Source: Streptomyces griseus (lineage in GTDB: Bacteria; Actinomycetota; Actinomycetes; Nanopelagicales; Nanopelagicaceae). Taken from it: a DNA stretch of 64,000 bases. Position 1 is the first letter of the stretch. Each line of letters opens with the position of its first letter. Shown in pieces: positions 1-8,521 of the stretch. The stretch spans positions 62,001 through 126,000 of the forward strand of contig CAMCYO010000002.1 of NCBI GenBank assembly GCA_945884695.1. The letters run 5' to 3'. The position numbers and the translations under genes were made by a program. The notes under the pieces are model-generated. The model was given only the letters and a program-made list of their open reading frames with translations. It did no database searches and was not told where the DNA came from.

Positions 1-628
1 GATCGTGATGTTCTGGAGGAGTAATCATTGGCGCAATTGCCATCACCGTTTTAGGTTTAACTTCACCTCGCAGCGCTTGCACAAGAATTTCTGCCGAGCG
101 CGCGCCAGTTTCATATAAATCTAAATGCGGACAGGTTTTATATGCAGAAACTATGTCAACTGCCTTTAACATCTGTTCTGTAAAATAAGCATGAAGATCA
201 AGACTGATTGCAATAAATTTATTTGGCCCAATCTTTTGGCGAATCTTTGTTAGCAAAACTCCTTCAGGATCATCTTCATGATGCGCCCAAGCAGATCCAT
301 GCAACATCAGATACACACCATCTATATCTGTCGGAATTGCTGTGAGAATTGTTTCGGTAATCATGTCAAGGGCTTCTTTTGTCATGGGTGGGCGAGGTGA
401 TGAATACGCAATAAGAGTGGGTATAAGTTCGCAGTTTGCTTGGGTTAAAACATCCCATGCGCCAGCAAACTCACTTGCACTTCCAGCGCTGTTTCTGGAA
501 ATCGCACTTCCTTCTGCAAATGTTTGATTCTTAAAATCATCGAGCGTAGTTTCTCCACCAACAAAGCTATTGGACTCTAAGTAGAAACCACCTACTGCAA
601 CTTTGTATAACTTTTTGTTATTAATCAA
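1..628 (-). CDS. M81 family metallopeptidase (MlrC-like), C-terminus cut by window edge
   Basis: The 209 visible codons form the N-terminal half of an MlrC/DUF1485 (M81) protein, the family of the microcystin-cleaving enzyme MlrC. Visible motifs are GGFYLESNSF near residue 14 (usually GGFxHETNTF; the Glu is kept, the preceding His is Leu), LMLHGSAW, SLDLHAYF and CPHLDLYETG. These hold the Glu, Asp and three His expected at the metal site. The start is TTG at 628, because a stop codon lies immediately upstream in frame and there is no ATG before the first conserved motif. The gene is divergent from the sugar ABC operon at 765. Substrate unknown; in such a context these proteins may act on small amides or sugar-derived compounds, which is inference. 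Confidence 0.85.
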   Translation of the reverse strand, partial: MINNKKLYKVAVGGFYLESNSFVGGETTLDDFKNQTFAEGSAISRNSAGSASEFAGAWDVLTQANCELIPTLIAYSSPRPPMTKEALDMITETILTAIPTDIDGVYLMLHGSAWAHHEDDPEGVLLTKIRQKIGPNKFIAISLDLHAYFTEQMLKAVDIVSAYKTCPHLDLYETGARSAEILVQALRGEVKPKTVMAIAPMITPPEHHD

Positions 629-684
629 CTATTTCATCCCATCCTCGGCGGACCCTAACGAAGTTGAATTCTTAGCGTTTTCTA

Positions 685-764
685 TTGACATGGACTCCAA
701 TTCAGACTTATATGTGACTGTTCGCTGGAAAGGTTTCTGGCAACGCCTAGATAGGGAGAAGTAG
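685..764 (+). promoter_or_regulatory. Sigma70-type promoter with operator-like repeat and shared leader before sugar ABC operon 1
   Basis: A -35 box TTGACA (685-690), a 17-bp spacer and a -10 box TTATAT (708-713) are close to consensus. Just downstream is GGAAAGGTTTC (728-738), an imperfect dyad of the LacI-family type (GAAA-NN-TTTC). The leader CTAGATAGGGAGA (747-759), which includes the ribosome binding site, is identical to the leader of the second ABC operon at 9692-9704. The placement after the -10 box suggests repression by a sugar-responsive regulator that is not encoded in the window. Confidence 0.75.
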
Positions 765-1808
765 ATGGAGTTTAACAAGAAGATTAAACGAAATACAACC
801 ATTGCTTTGGCTCTGACCGCGCTGGTAATGCCAATTGGTATTACATCATCTGTGGCCGCTGCCAAACCAAAACCACTTATCAATACAGAATATGTTGAAT
901 TTGAAAAGGTAGTAAAGAACAGTGGAAAAGGCCTTAAATTAGGTTATATCTCTTTGGGAGATGCTGTTCCATTCGTAAAGCTCGTTAGTGATTCAATTAA
1001 GAAGCAAGCAAAGATCGCTGGAGTAAAGCTCGAGTTCTGCGATTCCAAGATTGATGATGCAAAGGCACTTGAGTGCGTACAAGCATTTAAAGTTAAGGGT
1101 GTTCAGGGTTACTTGAACTTCAACTTAGGTGCTGCTGCTGGCCCAGCTATTTATGCTGCTGGCCCACAGGTTCCAGTTATCGCTATCGATATCAACCAGA
1201 CACCAAAGCAAACTTCCTTCATGGGTGCAAATAACAACCGTGCAGGCGTTATCACAGGTACTGGACTTGGTAACTTGATCAAGAAGAAGTTCGATTGCAA
1301 GTACGATGCAATCTTGGCTCTTGAGTCACCAGGAGTAGGTGCTGTTAACGAAGCACGTATTGGTGGAGTGAAGCAAGGATTCGCAGCAGTGTGCGGAGCA
1401 ATTGATTTGAAGAAGCTTTACACAATTGACTCTTCATTCATTGAGCAAGCACAGGCATCTACAAAGGATGCTCTAACTGCTCTTCCAAACGCAAAGACAG
1501 TTCTTGTCTTCGCAATGAACGATGACAGTGTTCTTGGTGCATTCAAGGCTGCTGAGCAATTGGGTCGCGATAAGGACATGTACGGTGCAGGACAAGGTGC
1601 AGATCCAACTTCATGGTGCCAAATCATGAACAACCCAAACTGGGCTGGCGACACTGCATACTTCCCAGAGCACTACGGTGAAATCGGCATCCCATACCTA
1701 ATTAAGGCAGTTAAGAAGATTCAGATTCCTACTCTTCTTGCCATTAACCACGTATGGATCGATAAGAGCAACATCATGAAGTACTATCCAAAAGCAGCGG
1801 ACTGCTAA
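765..1808 (+). CDS. Sugar ABC transporter substrate-binding protein
   Basis: A 347-residue periplasmic-binding-protein-like protein of the RbsB/Peripla_BP_4 type. It has a Sec signal (KKIK, hydrophobic stretch, Ala-rich cleavage site around residue 33) with no lipobox cysteine. The body shows the GYISLGD..PF.KLV start of the first lobe, VIAIDIN at the hinge region, and an interlobe segment VLVFAMNDDSVLGAF typical of sugar binders. It is first in an operon with the ATPase (6 nt downstream) and permease. The ligand cannot be read from sequence; the neighbouring rhamnose-type genes point to a pentose or deoxyhexose. ATG 765 follows AGGGAGA. Confidence 0.92.
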   Translation: MEFNKKIKRNTTIALALTALVMPIGITSSVAAAKPKPLINTEYVEFEKVVKNSGKGLKLGYISLGDAVPFVKLVSDSIKKQAKIAGVKLEFCDSKIDDAKALECVQAFKVKGVQGYLNFNLGAAAGPAIYAAGPQVPVIAIDINQTPKQTSFMGANNNRAGVITGTGLGNLIKKKFDCKYDAILALESPGVGAVNEARIGGVKQGFAAVCGAIDLKKLYTIDSSFIEQAQASTKDALTALPNAKTVLVFAMNDDSVLGAFKAAEQLGRDKDMYGAGQGADPTSWCQIMNNPNWAGDTAYFPEHYGEIGIPYLIKAVKKIQIPTLLAINHVWIDKSNIMKYYPKAADC

Positions 1809-1814
1809 GTACGC

Positions 1815-3314
1815 ATGCCATCAACTGATTCGGCTTTGCTGACAGCGTCAGCAATCCGTAAATCCTTTAGCGGAGTGGAGGTCCTCCATGGTGTGGACCT
1901 CCACCTCGCAAAAGGGGAAGTTTTAGCACTCCTTGGCGAAAACGGCGCTGGTAAGTCAACCCTTGTAAAGATATTGGCTGGCGATTACGTAGCTGATTCA
2001 GGGACTGTTCATGCTGGAGATAAAGAGTTTTCCGCACTCGACCCAATTAAGTCACGAGCGCTCGGAATTCGAATGATTTTCCAAGAGCTCAGTGATGCAC
2101 CCCTTCTTACTGTTGCTGAAAATATTTCCATGGGTACATGGGCAAGCAAAAGTGGCATTGTTTCCTGGAGCAAGATGCAAGAGCGCGCAAAATCTGCGCT
2201 CGCACAGCTCGGAATTAATATTGACCCAACCCGTCTTGTCGGCACACTCCGCATCGGAGAGCGCCAACTGGTAGAAATCGCACGCGCTATTAGCGATAAC
2301 GCTAAAGTTTTGATTTTAGATGAGCCAACAGCGGCGCTTTCCTCGGCCGAGACAGATAAATTATTTGAGGTTATTAATTCACTTCGTGATAGAGGCGTTG
2401 GAATGATTTACATAACCCACCGTCTTGATGAGGTGGGAATAATCGCCGACAGAGTTCAGGTGCTTCGAGATGGTTCTCAATCACTTATTGCTGATGCCAA
2501 GAAAGCCTCAAGAGTCGAGCTCGTAACAGCCATGATTGGTCACGAGATTGCTAATGTGGCCCATCCTGAGGCTGGTATGCATTCTGGAGAAACTCTTCTT
2601 GAAGTATCGAATTTGTCACTGAGCAATGCATTTTCAGATATCTCATTCAACTTACGAGCCGGAGAAGTTCTGGCCCTTTATGGAAAAGTTGGCTCAGGAG
2701 CTGAAGAAGTTGGTGAAACCATTTTTGGACTTCACCCAGAACGAACCGGAACTGTCACGCTCAATAAGAAAGCATTTGCTCCTAAGGATCCAATTGATGC
2801 CATTCGTGCCTTTATTGGTTTCTTACCCGCCGATCGTCAGCGCTTAGGTGCTTTTATGGTTCGTCCAGTTGCCGAGAATCTAGCCGTTCCATCGTGGCCT
2901 CGTTATTCCTCAAGGGGAATTATTACCAAGGTTAAAGAAAATGCTGCTTATATGCGCTGGAGTGAGCTACTCAAAATCAGGTCAAGAAATGATCCAGATC
3001 AGCTGATTGCAACTCTTTCAGGCGGAAACCAGCAGAAAGTTCTACTATCCCGTTGGTTTGAATGTGATGCCAAGATTCTTGTATTAATTGAACCAACACG
3101 AGGTGTTGATGTTGGGGCTCGACGCGATATTTATAACACTCTACGTGAGAGCGCGAAAGAGAACAAGATTGGCATTCTTATTACAACTTCAGACCATGAA
3201 GAGGTAATTCAAGTCGCCGATCGTGTTGTTGTTATGTCACGAGGCAAGAAAGTTACTGAGTACGAAGGTAAGAAGATCAATAATTCCGACATCATTCAAG
3301 CTGCTAGCGGATAA
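1815..3314 (+). CDS. Sugar ABC transporter ATP-binding protein, two ATPase domains (RbsA/MglA type)
   Basis: A 499-residue tandem nucleotide-binding protein that powers import through the adjacent permease. The first domain has an intact Walker A (GENGAGKST), an ABC signature in RIGERQLVEIARA and Walker B VLILDEPTAAL. The second domain has the usual degenerate Walker A region (GKVGSGAEE), signature LSGGNQQKV and Walker B LVLIEPTRGVDVG, where the normal Asp is Ile. The domain order and 500-residue length match RbsA/MglA/XylG proteins, in which the second site is often inactive. It lies 6 nt after the binding protein gene, with a weak ribosome binding site. Confidence 0.95.
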   Translation: MPSTDSALLTASAIRKSFSGVEVLHGVDLHLAKGEVLALLGENGAGKSTLVKILAGDYVADSGTVHAGDKEFSALDPIKSRALGIRMIFQELSDAPLLTVAENISMGTWASKSGIVSWSKMQERAKSALAQLGINIDPTRLVGTLRIGERQLVEIARAISDNAKVLILDEPTAALSSAETDKLFEVINSLRDRGVGMIYITHRLDEVGIIADRVQVLRDGSQSLIADAKKASRVELVTAMIGHEIANVAHPEAGMHSGETLLEVSNLSLSNAFSDISFNLRAGEVLALYGKVGSGAEEVGETIFGLHPERTGTVTLNKKAFAPKDPIDAIRAFIGFLPADRQRLGAFMVRPVAENLAVPSWPRYSSRGIITKVKENAAYMRWSELLKIRSRNDPDQLIATLSGGNQQKVLLSRWFECDAKILVLIEPTRGVDVGARRDIYNTLRESAKENKIGILITTSDHEEVIQVADRVVVMSRGKKVTEYEGKKINNSDIIQAASG

Positions 3315-3328
3315 GGGAAGGCTCACAC

Positions 3329-4312
3329 ATGAAAACAAAATCAACTGCAGTTAAGGCAGGGGATGCAGAGAAGAAACCTGGCCGCTCAGTTCCAGAACTT
3401 GCAGCCTTAGGTCTATTCCTTATAGCGCTTATCGTCTATTTTTCTCTGGCGACTGAATACTTCTTAGGTGTCGAGAACTGGATCAACATTCTTTCAGCTG
3501 TTTCTGTTGCAGGAATTATTGCCGTACCAGGAACAATGCTCCTGATTGCTGCCCAAGTAGATCTTTCTGTCGGTTCCGCAGCGGCATTTACTGGCACTAT
3601 CGCCGGCCTTTATATCAACTCATCTAGCGTTGGTTTAGGCATCTTCTATGCAATTCTTATGGGCATCGTTATTGGACTTGTCAACGGATTACTTATTACA
3701 AAATTTCAAGTCAATTCTCTGATTACAACTCTTGGAACCTTGGCAATTTTGCGAGGCCTTAGCTACATCATTGGTGGCGGACAAACCGTTATGGTTCCAA
3801 AACTTTCCTACCTCGGTCTTGCCCGACCATTTCTTAATTTGCCACTTGCAGTGATCGTATTTGTAGTGATTTGCATAGCGGGTGTATTTGTCATGAAGTA
3901 CACAACCTTTGGTCGTAGTCTTTATGTCATTGGTGCAAACCCAGCAGCAGCTCGTTTGGTGGGTATTCGCACACCTCGAGTGGTATTAATCTGTTTTGTA
4001 CTCTCTGGAGTTTCAACTGCTTTTGCTGGTTTGATTTTGACTTCACAACTTACAGCGGCCTCTCCAATGGCTGCAAATGGACTTGAGTTATCGGTTATTA
4101 CAGCGATCGTTCTAGGTGGCGCAAGCCTTAATGGTGGACGAGGAACAATTTCGGGAACAATCCTTGGACTTCTTATTATTGGAGTACTCAACAACGGACT
4201 CGTTCTTTTGAACGTTGATACATTCTGGCAGCAAGTTGCTCGCGGAACACTTTTGATTATTGCAGTGTCCTTCGATCAACTCCGCGAACGTTGGGGAATT
4301 AAGCGCGGTTAG
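3329..4312 (+). CDS. Sugar ABC transporter permease (RbsC type)
   Basis: A 327-residue integral membrane protein with about ten hydrophobic segments after a charged N-terminus. It has family hallmarks: LIAAQVDLSVGSAAAFTG near residue 70 (the conserved E/Q-x-DLSVG motif), GANPAAARLVGI, and GGASLNGGRGTISGTILG near the C-terminus (the EAA-like coupling loop). It is the last gene of the operon, 14 nt after the ATPase with ribosome binding site GGGAAGG, and is followed by a strong terminator. Confidence 0.95.
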   Translation: MKTKSTAVKAGDAEKKPGRSVPELAALGLFLIALIVYFSLATEYFLGVENWINILSAVSVAGIIAVPGTMLLIAAQVDLSVGSAAAFTGTIAGLYINSSSVGLGIFYAILMGIVIGLVNGLLITKFQVNSLITTLGTLAILRGLSYIIGGGQTVMVPKLSYLGLARPFLNLPLAVIVFVVICIAGVFVMKYTTFGRSLYVIGANPAAARLVGIRTPRVVLICFVLSGVSTAFAGLILTSQLTAASPMAANGLELSVITAIVLGGASLNGGRGTISGTILGLLIIGVLNNGLVLLNVDTFWQQVARGTLLIIAVSFDQLRERWGIKRG

Positions 4313-4326
4313 TAGTTTTTAAAAAT

Positions 4327-4361
4327 GAAAAACCCGGCTGAGGGATCAGCCGGGTTTTTTT
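4327..4361. terminator. Bidirectional Rho-independent terminator
   Basis: An 11-bp perfect stem, AACCCGGCTGA (4331-4341) with TCAGCCGGGTT (4346-4356), has a 4-nt GGGA loop. It is flanked by A-rich sequence on the left and a T-run on the right. It separates the convergent ABC operon (+) and the Gfo/Idh gene (-) and can serve both strands. Confidence 0.95.
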
Positions 4362-4369
4362 ACTACGGA

Positions 4370-5419
4370 TTATCTCTTCTCTAACTTTCCTGATGCAGCG
4401 CTACGGTAGGCAACATCAAGTGCCTCAACCGTGCGTGCTCCAAGTTCTCCTGGTGAGCAGTTAACAAACTCTTCTCCACGAGAAGCAGAAACTACGGCGT
4501 CAATCGGCCCTCTGCAGTGGTAGTAACCAGCATTGTCATCAAGGTCTAAGCGGTGCTCTTTGTTGTCACTATGGAGCCATACTGCGGCACGTTCTAGATC
4601 GACAAGAATCTGACCGCGCTCACCAATTGCACGTACTTCTACTGCGTGCATCTTCTTGTGAGCATTCACGTGGGCAGATCCACCTGACATTGTTCCAATT
4701 GCACCACCGTCGAAGCGGTATGTGATTGCATCATGCATTTCTACCGGTGCATTCATTGGAGCAGTCATAAGTGCAAATCCTGCCTCAACGCGGGCATCTG
4801 TAAGCCATAGAGCGGCTCCAAGTGCGTGTGAGAGTTGTGCTTGACCGTAGCCACCACCTGAAAGCTTTGAATCAGTCCATGTGCGTGGTTCTGGAAGTGC
4901 CTCTGGTGCGGCGTCTGGATATGCACCTGTGTTCGATAGCAATTCACGAGTTTGAGATGACATTGTGATACTCATCTGCTCAAGCTTGCCGATGCCATAT
5001 TTTTCCATCAAATCTTTTGCGCCAGTCATGATGGGCATGTAATTCCAACCAAAAGAAATTACTAAATGCTTCTTCATGCGATCGGCTGTTGAGACTAGAT
5101 CCCATGCATCATCGGATGAAATAGTTACAGGCTTTTCACACATAACGTGTGCCCCAGCTTCTAGCGCTGCCTTTGAGTGCTCGTGGTGAAGGCCGGAAGG
5201 GCTTCCTACAACGACAAGATCCACGCCAGCGTTGAGAACGTCGCGATAATCTTCAGAGGCAACTTGAAATCCATATTGATTCTTAATCTTTTCTAGTAAT
5301 TCGGGCCCTTTGCGAGAGACCGCAACAAACTCAACATCTTTATGTCGGGCCAAGCTTGGAAGGTGTGATGAAACTACCCAGCTGCCCGCACCAATTATTC
5401 CTACGCGAATCTTTGCCAT
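4370..5419 (-). CDS. Gfo/Idh/MocA family NAD(P)-dependent sugar oxidoreductase
   Basis: A 349-residue dehydrogenase. The N-terminal Rossmann fold begins RVGIIGAGSW, followed by VVGSPSGLHHEHSKAALEAGAHVMCEKP, which contains the hallmark EKP motif of the family. The C-terminal GFO_IDH_MocA domain carries AQLSHALGAALWL. I chose ATG 5419 (AKIRVGI) rather than the longer frame to 5503, because GAAAGG precedes it and the conserved fold begins there. A promoter is visible at 5458-5486. The likely role is oxidation of a sugar or cyclitol imported by the adjacent transporters; substrate unknown. Confidence 0.9.
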   Translation of the reverse strand: MAKIRVGIIGAGSWVVSSHLPSLARHKDVEFVAVSRKGPELLEKIKNQYGFQVASEDYRDVLNAGVDLVVVGSPSGLHHEHSKAALEAGAHVMCEKPVTISSDDAWDLVSTADRMKKHLVISFGWNYMPIMTGAKDLMEKYGIGKLEQMSITMSSQTRELLSNTGAYPDAAPEALPEPRTWTDSKLSGGGYGQAQLSHALGAALWLTDARVEAGFALMTAPMNAPVEMHDAITYRFDGGAIGTMSGGSAHVNAHKKMHAVEVRAIGERGQILVDLERAAVWLHSDNKEHRLDLDDNAGYYHCRGPIDAVVSASRGEEFVNCSPGELGARTVEALDVAYRSAASGKLEKR

Positions 5420-5457
5420 GTGACGCCTTTCGTTGATATTCCAATTTAATAAGACGA

Positions 5458-5486
5458 AAAATAACACTGCTTTTGCCAATGTACAA
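5458..5486 (-). promoter_or_regulatory. Promoter of the Gfo/Idh gene
   Basis: Reading the minus strand, TTGTAC (5486-5481), a 17-bp spacer and TATTTT (5463-5458) form a sigma70-like promoter about 40 nt before the ATG at 5419. It was identified by eye only. Confidence 0.55.
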
Positions 5487-5589
5487 GGGCATTTATGAAG
5501 CATTGTTGTCTGACACCCTTGACCACCCGCAGTACTTTCGGGTTTGATTAACCCAGGTTTTCCTCACTATCGCACTAAGGAGCAGAGCA

Positions 5590-5904
5590 ATGGCAAGAAT
5601 GTGTTTCATGTTTGAAATCTTCGAAGGACAAGAAGCAGAGTACAAAAAACGCCATGATGAAATTTGGCCAGAGTTAGTTACTGCAATCAAAGATGCAGGA
5701 TTTAAAAATTACAGCCTCTTTCGTCGCGGAATCCATGTCATTGGATATTTCGAAGTCGAGCCTGATTCAAAGACAGCATTTGAAAAACTTGGAAAGCACG
5801 AAGCTAATGCACGCTGGGCCGAATGGTTTAAAGATGTGATTGTTAATTTGACCGACAACAAAGGTAATTTGTTAGAGTTTAAAGAAGTTTGGCACCTAGA
5901 CTAA
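5590..5904 (+). CDS. rhaM: L-rhamnose mutarotase
   Basis: A 104-residue protein of the RhaM/DUF718 family, which interconverts alpha- and beta-anomers of L-rhamnose or related 6-deoxysugars. Diagnostic features are KKRHDEIWPELV near residue 19 (including the catalytic His), NYSLFRRG, the RWAEWFKD segment and the terminal EVWHLD, which matches the EVFYLP ending of the E. coli enzyme. Length matches the family (about 104). The start is ATG 5590 with AAGGAG 10 nt upstream. It stands alone on + between a dehydrogenase and ABC operon 2. This is the best clue that the local pathway handles L-rhamnose, L-fucose or an analogue. Confidence 0.92.
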   Translation: MARMCFMFEIFEGQEAEYKKRHDEIWPELVTAIKDAGFKNYSLFRRGIHVIGYFEVEPDSKTAFEKLGKHEANARWAEWFKDVIVNLTDNKGNLLEFKEVWHLD

Positions 5905-5912
5905 AAAATAGA

Positions 5913-7391
5913 TTACGAGGCCGTCGCCTGGCTGATTGCACCAGCCAGGGATTCGGCATCGTTAAACTTGGTAACATCTAAAATCTTTTTTATCTTGCCA
6001 TCGAAAACAACTGCAGCACGATCGGCTGAATCGAATACTTCCGAAACCTCTGTGCAATAGAAAACAGCAGCATTACCTTGTGAGACATACTCTCTCACAA
6101 GTTTATAAATTTCAGCTTTACTAGAAATATCTACACCACGCGTTGGCTCTTCAAGAGCAATCATTTGCGGTTTCAAAGCAAGGGCTGAAGCGATAGCAAC
6201 TTTTTGCTGATTTCCACCGCTAAGTGAACGAATTGGCGTATCAATAGAAGCTGCGCGTACTAAGAATTCTGATTTGGCAGACTCTGCAATTGCACGAGCT
6301 CTAGATTGTGAAAGAGTACGCAGTTTAGTTTTAATACGGTTCTCTAAACGCACATAAAGGTTTTCCCCGACACTTAAGTTGCTAAATAGAGAGCTTGAGC
6401 GATCACCAGAAACAAATGCAACCTGCTTTGTTACAGCAGACCCTTTAGATTCCTGCATTGCTATATCGCCAGTCGTTGGCGCAAAACCAGCAAGAGATCT
6501 AACAATTTCGCGCCCACCTGAGCCTTCAACCCCAATAACAGCAAGAATTTCTCCTTGCATAATAGAAAGTTCAAGAGGTTTGAATACTTCGTCGACATGC
6601 TTCCATTCTGAAACTGTCAGCAAATTCGTATTGTTCTTACCTGCATGAGTAAGAGATGCACGTTTATTAGCCACACCAGTCATGAGTTCACGCGAAATAC
6701 GCTCTTCCGTCAATTCATTTTTCTTGATTTCAACTTTTACATTACCGTCAATGATGACAACCACCCGATCACAATGAGCTGCCAATTCTAATAAGCGATG
6801 GCTAACTAGGAAAACAATCTTTCCTTCTTTCGCCAGTTTGTGCATCCATTCAAATAGTTCACTAGATTCTTCCTCTGTTAGAGCGGAGTTGGGTTCGTCA
6901 AATAAGAATACGTCGGCAGACCTTGCTAATGCGTGGGCAATCTCTGTGCGCTGCTGAATTGCTAAAGGCAAACTACCTAGGCGGCGATGAGCATATTCAG
7001 CAAGACCAACCTCATTTAGAAGATTTTGATCTACTTGGGAACTCTTGGGACGCACATATTTGGATTTCTCGATACCTACCAAAATATTTTCAGCCACAGT
7101 TAGATTTGCAAAGAGTTGTGGCTCTTGGTGAACAATCGCAACTTGTTTTTTATGTTCACGTGGATCCCACGGCGCACCATTGAGGGTAATTGTTCCACTT
7201 GTTTGATTGGTTTCACTTGCCAGGATTTTCACCATGGTGCTTTTCCCTGCGCCGTTAGGCCCTGCAATTCCTAGGATTTCGCCAGGGCGAGCCACAAGGT
7301 TTAGATCTTCAAGGGCGATTGTGTCGCCATATTCTTTTCGAAGATGTTCGAGACGAATACCGGATTGGTCAGAGGAATTAGGAGAGATCAT
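5913..7391 (-). CDS. Sugar ABC transporter ATP-binding protein, two ATPase domains
   Basis: A 492-residue RbsA/MglA-type ATPase. Domain 1 has Walker A GPNGAGKST, a diverged signature region (SLPLAIQQRTEIAHAL) and Walker B VFLFDEPNSAL. Domain 2 has the degenerate P-loop GVEGSGGRE, signature LSGGNQQKV and Walker B MIALEEPTRGVD, with Glu instead of Asp. It is the last gene of the minus-strand operon SBP-permease-ATPase. Its ATG overlaps the permease stop codon by one base (TAATG), implying translational coupling. Diverged from the ATPase at 1815, so not a recent duplication. Confidence 0.94.
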   Translation of the reverse strand: MISPNSSDQSGIRLEHLRKEYGDTIALEDLNLVARPGEILGIAGPNGAGKSTMVKILASETNQTSGTITLNGAPWDPREHKKQVAIVHQEPQLFANLTVAENILVGIEKSKYVRPKSSQVDQNLLNEVGLAEYAHRRLGSLPLAIQQRTEIAHALARSADVFLFDEPNSALTEEESSELFEWMHKLAKEGKIVFLVSHRLLELAAHCDRVVVIIDGNVKVEIKKNELTEERISRELMTGVANKRASLTHAGKNNTNLLTVSEWKHVDEVFKPLELSIMQGEILAVIGVEGSGGREIVRSLAGFAPTTGDIAMQESKGSAVTKQVAFVSGDRSSSLFSNLSVGENLYVRLENRIKTKLRTLSQSRARAIAESAKSEFLVRAASIDTPIRSLSGGNQQKVAIASALALKPQMIALEEPTRGVDISSKAEIYKLVREYVSQGNAAVFYCTEVSEVFDSADRAAVVFDGKIKKILDVTKFNDAESLAGAISQATAS

Positions 7392-8404
7392 TACTCTTTG
7401 CGCCTTGCCCGAGTTGTTTGATCAAGCACAACAGCGCCGATAGTCACTGCTCCAACGAACATTTGCTGCAAGAACGCACCGCTACCAAGAAGTGCCAAAC
7501 CATTAGCCAAAATTGCGAGCAAGAGGCAACCCATCAGTGTTCCACTTACCGTTCCGCGACCACCAATCAAGCTTGCGCCTCCAATAACAACGGCGGCAAA
7601 TGTTGGAAAGAGAAGACCAGCTCCAGAATCTGGCTGCATCGAGCTGATGTAGGAAGAATCCAAAATAGCGGCGCTTGCTGCCGCAACGGAGCAGATAATA
7701 AATGCCCACATCTTGTACTTGCGAACCTTAATCTTCGCAAATTCTGCAGCAACTTGGTTTCCACCAATTGCCTTGAGGTGAAATCCGAAAAGAGATTTAG
7801 TCAATAAATACCAGAAAACGAACGCCGCGAGGAGCATCCAGAGCAGTTGCATTGGAAAGCCTCCGGGAAGCACGTGGTTACTAAGCTCTGAGAAAAATTT
7901 TAACTCTGATTTTGGAATAACGCGTCCATTGGGCGGTGAAAGGGGTGACAATGTATTTGACTTACTTACTAGCAAATCGACACCAAAGACTATTGTGCTC
8001 GCTCCCAAAGTTGCAATAAACGAGGGTATTTTCACGATGGTAGTGAAAAATGCATTAAACAATCCAACAATCGCAGCTCCGCAAAGTGCGAGGAGTATTG
8101 ATTGCCAAAGATCCCAGCCCCACACAATCCAGGCAACACCGCTGAGCATTGACGAAAGTCCATAAACAGCACCGAATGATAAATCAATCTCACCTGTAAT
8201 AAGTACTGCAGTTAATCCAAATCCAACGATTGCAAGTGAGCTCATGTAGCGAAGTAAACCGAGCAAGTTAGCCGGCTTTAGAAATAGACCATGTGAGGTG
8301 ATGGCAAAAAGCACAACCACTAACAAAATCGCACCGAGTAAACCGGCGGTTCGGCCAAATGACTGTTTAAAGTTCTGGCCTCTTTGATTGGTGTTGCTTG
8401 ACAT
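7391..8404 (-). CDS. Sugar ABC transporter permease (RbsC type)
   Basis: A 337-residue polytopic membrane protein with the family signatures LITGEIDLSFGAVYGLSS near residue 66 (E-x-DLSxG), IGGNQVAAEFAKI and IGGASLIGGRGTVSGTLMG near the C-terminus. It is coupled to the ATPase downstream. A 118-bp gap with a long hairpin separates it from the substrate-binding protein gene. The ATG at 8404 is preceded by a GGCGGA ribosome binding site. Confidence 0.94.
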   Translation of the reverse strand: MSSNTNQRGQNFKQSFGRTAGLLGAILLVVVLFAITSHGLFLKPANLLGLLRYMSSLAIVGFGLTAVLITGEIDLSFGAVYGLSSMLSGVAWIVWGWDLWQSILLALCGAAIVGLFNAFFTTIVKIPSFIATLGASTIVFGVDLLVSKSNTLSPLSPPNGRVIPKSELKFFSELSNHVLPGGFPMQLLWMLLAAFVFWYLLTKSLFGFHLKAIGGNQVAAEFAKIKVRKYKMWAFIICSVAAASAAILDSSYISSMQPDSGAGLLFPTFAAVVIGGASLIGGRGTVSGTLMGCLLLAILANGLALLGSGAFLQQMFVGAVTIGAVVLDQTTRARRKE

Positions 8405-8452
8405 GGGTTCCGCCTAACTTTCTCATTTTCAATAAAAAGTATTATTTATAGG

Positions 8453-8497
8453 AACTACAGTGGCCGATCATCTTTCGAATAATCGGCCACTGTAGTT
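8453..8497 (-). terminator. Long hairpin between binding-protein and permease genes (attenuator or mRNA stabiliser)
   Basis: A perfect 16-bp inverted repeat (8453-8468 pairing with 8482-8497, arm AACTACAGTGGCCGAT) encloses a 13-nt loop. No T-run follows on the minus strand, so it is probably a partial terminator or a 3' stabiliser. Such an element would let the binding protein be made in excess of permease and ATPase, as is known for many transport operons; that role is inferred. Confidence 0.75.
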
Positions 8498-8521
8498 TTC
8501 CTTCTATAGCTTTTTAAGCTA

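Noticed and set aside
629..883. 84-codon minus-strand reading frame before the first ABC operon
   Set aside because: It covers the promoter and signal-peptide region of the binding protein, has no recognisable motif, and reads like a shadow frame.
1815..3314. Walker B Asp to Ile in the second ATPase domain as an inactivating defect
   Set aside because: The second domain of RbsA/MglA-type proteins is commonly degenerate; the first site is intact.
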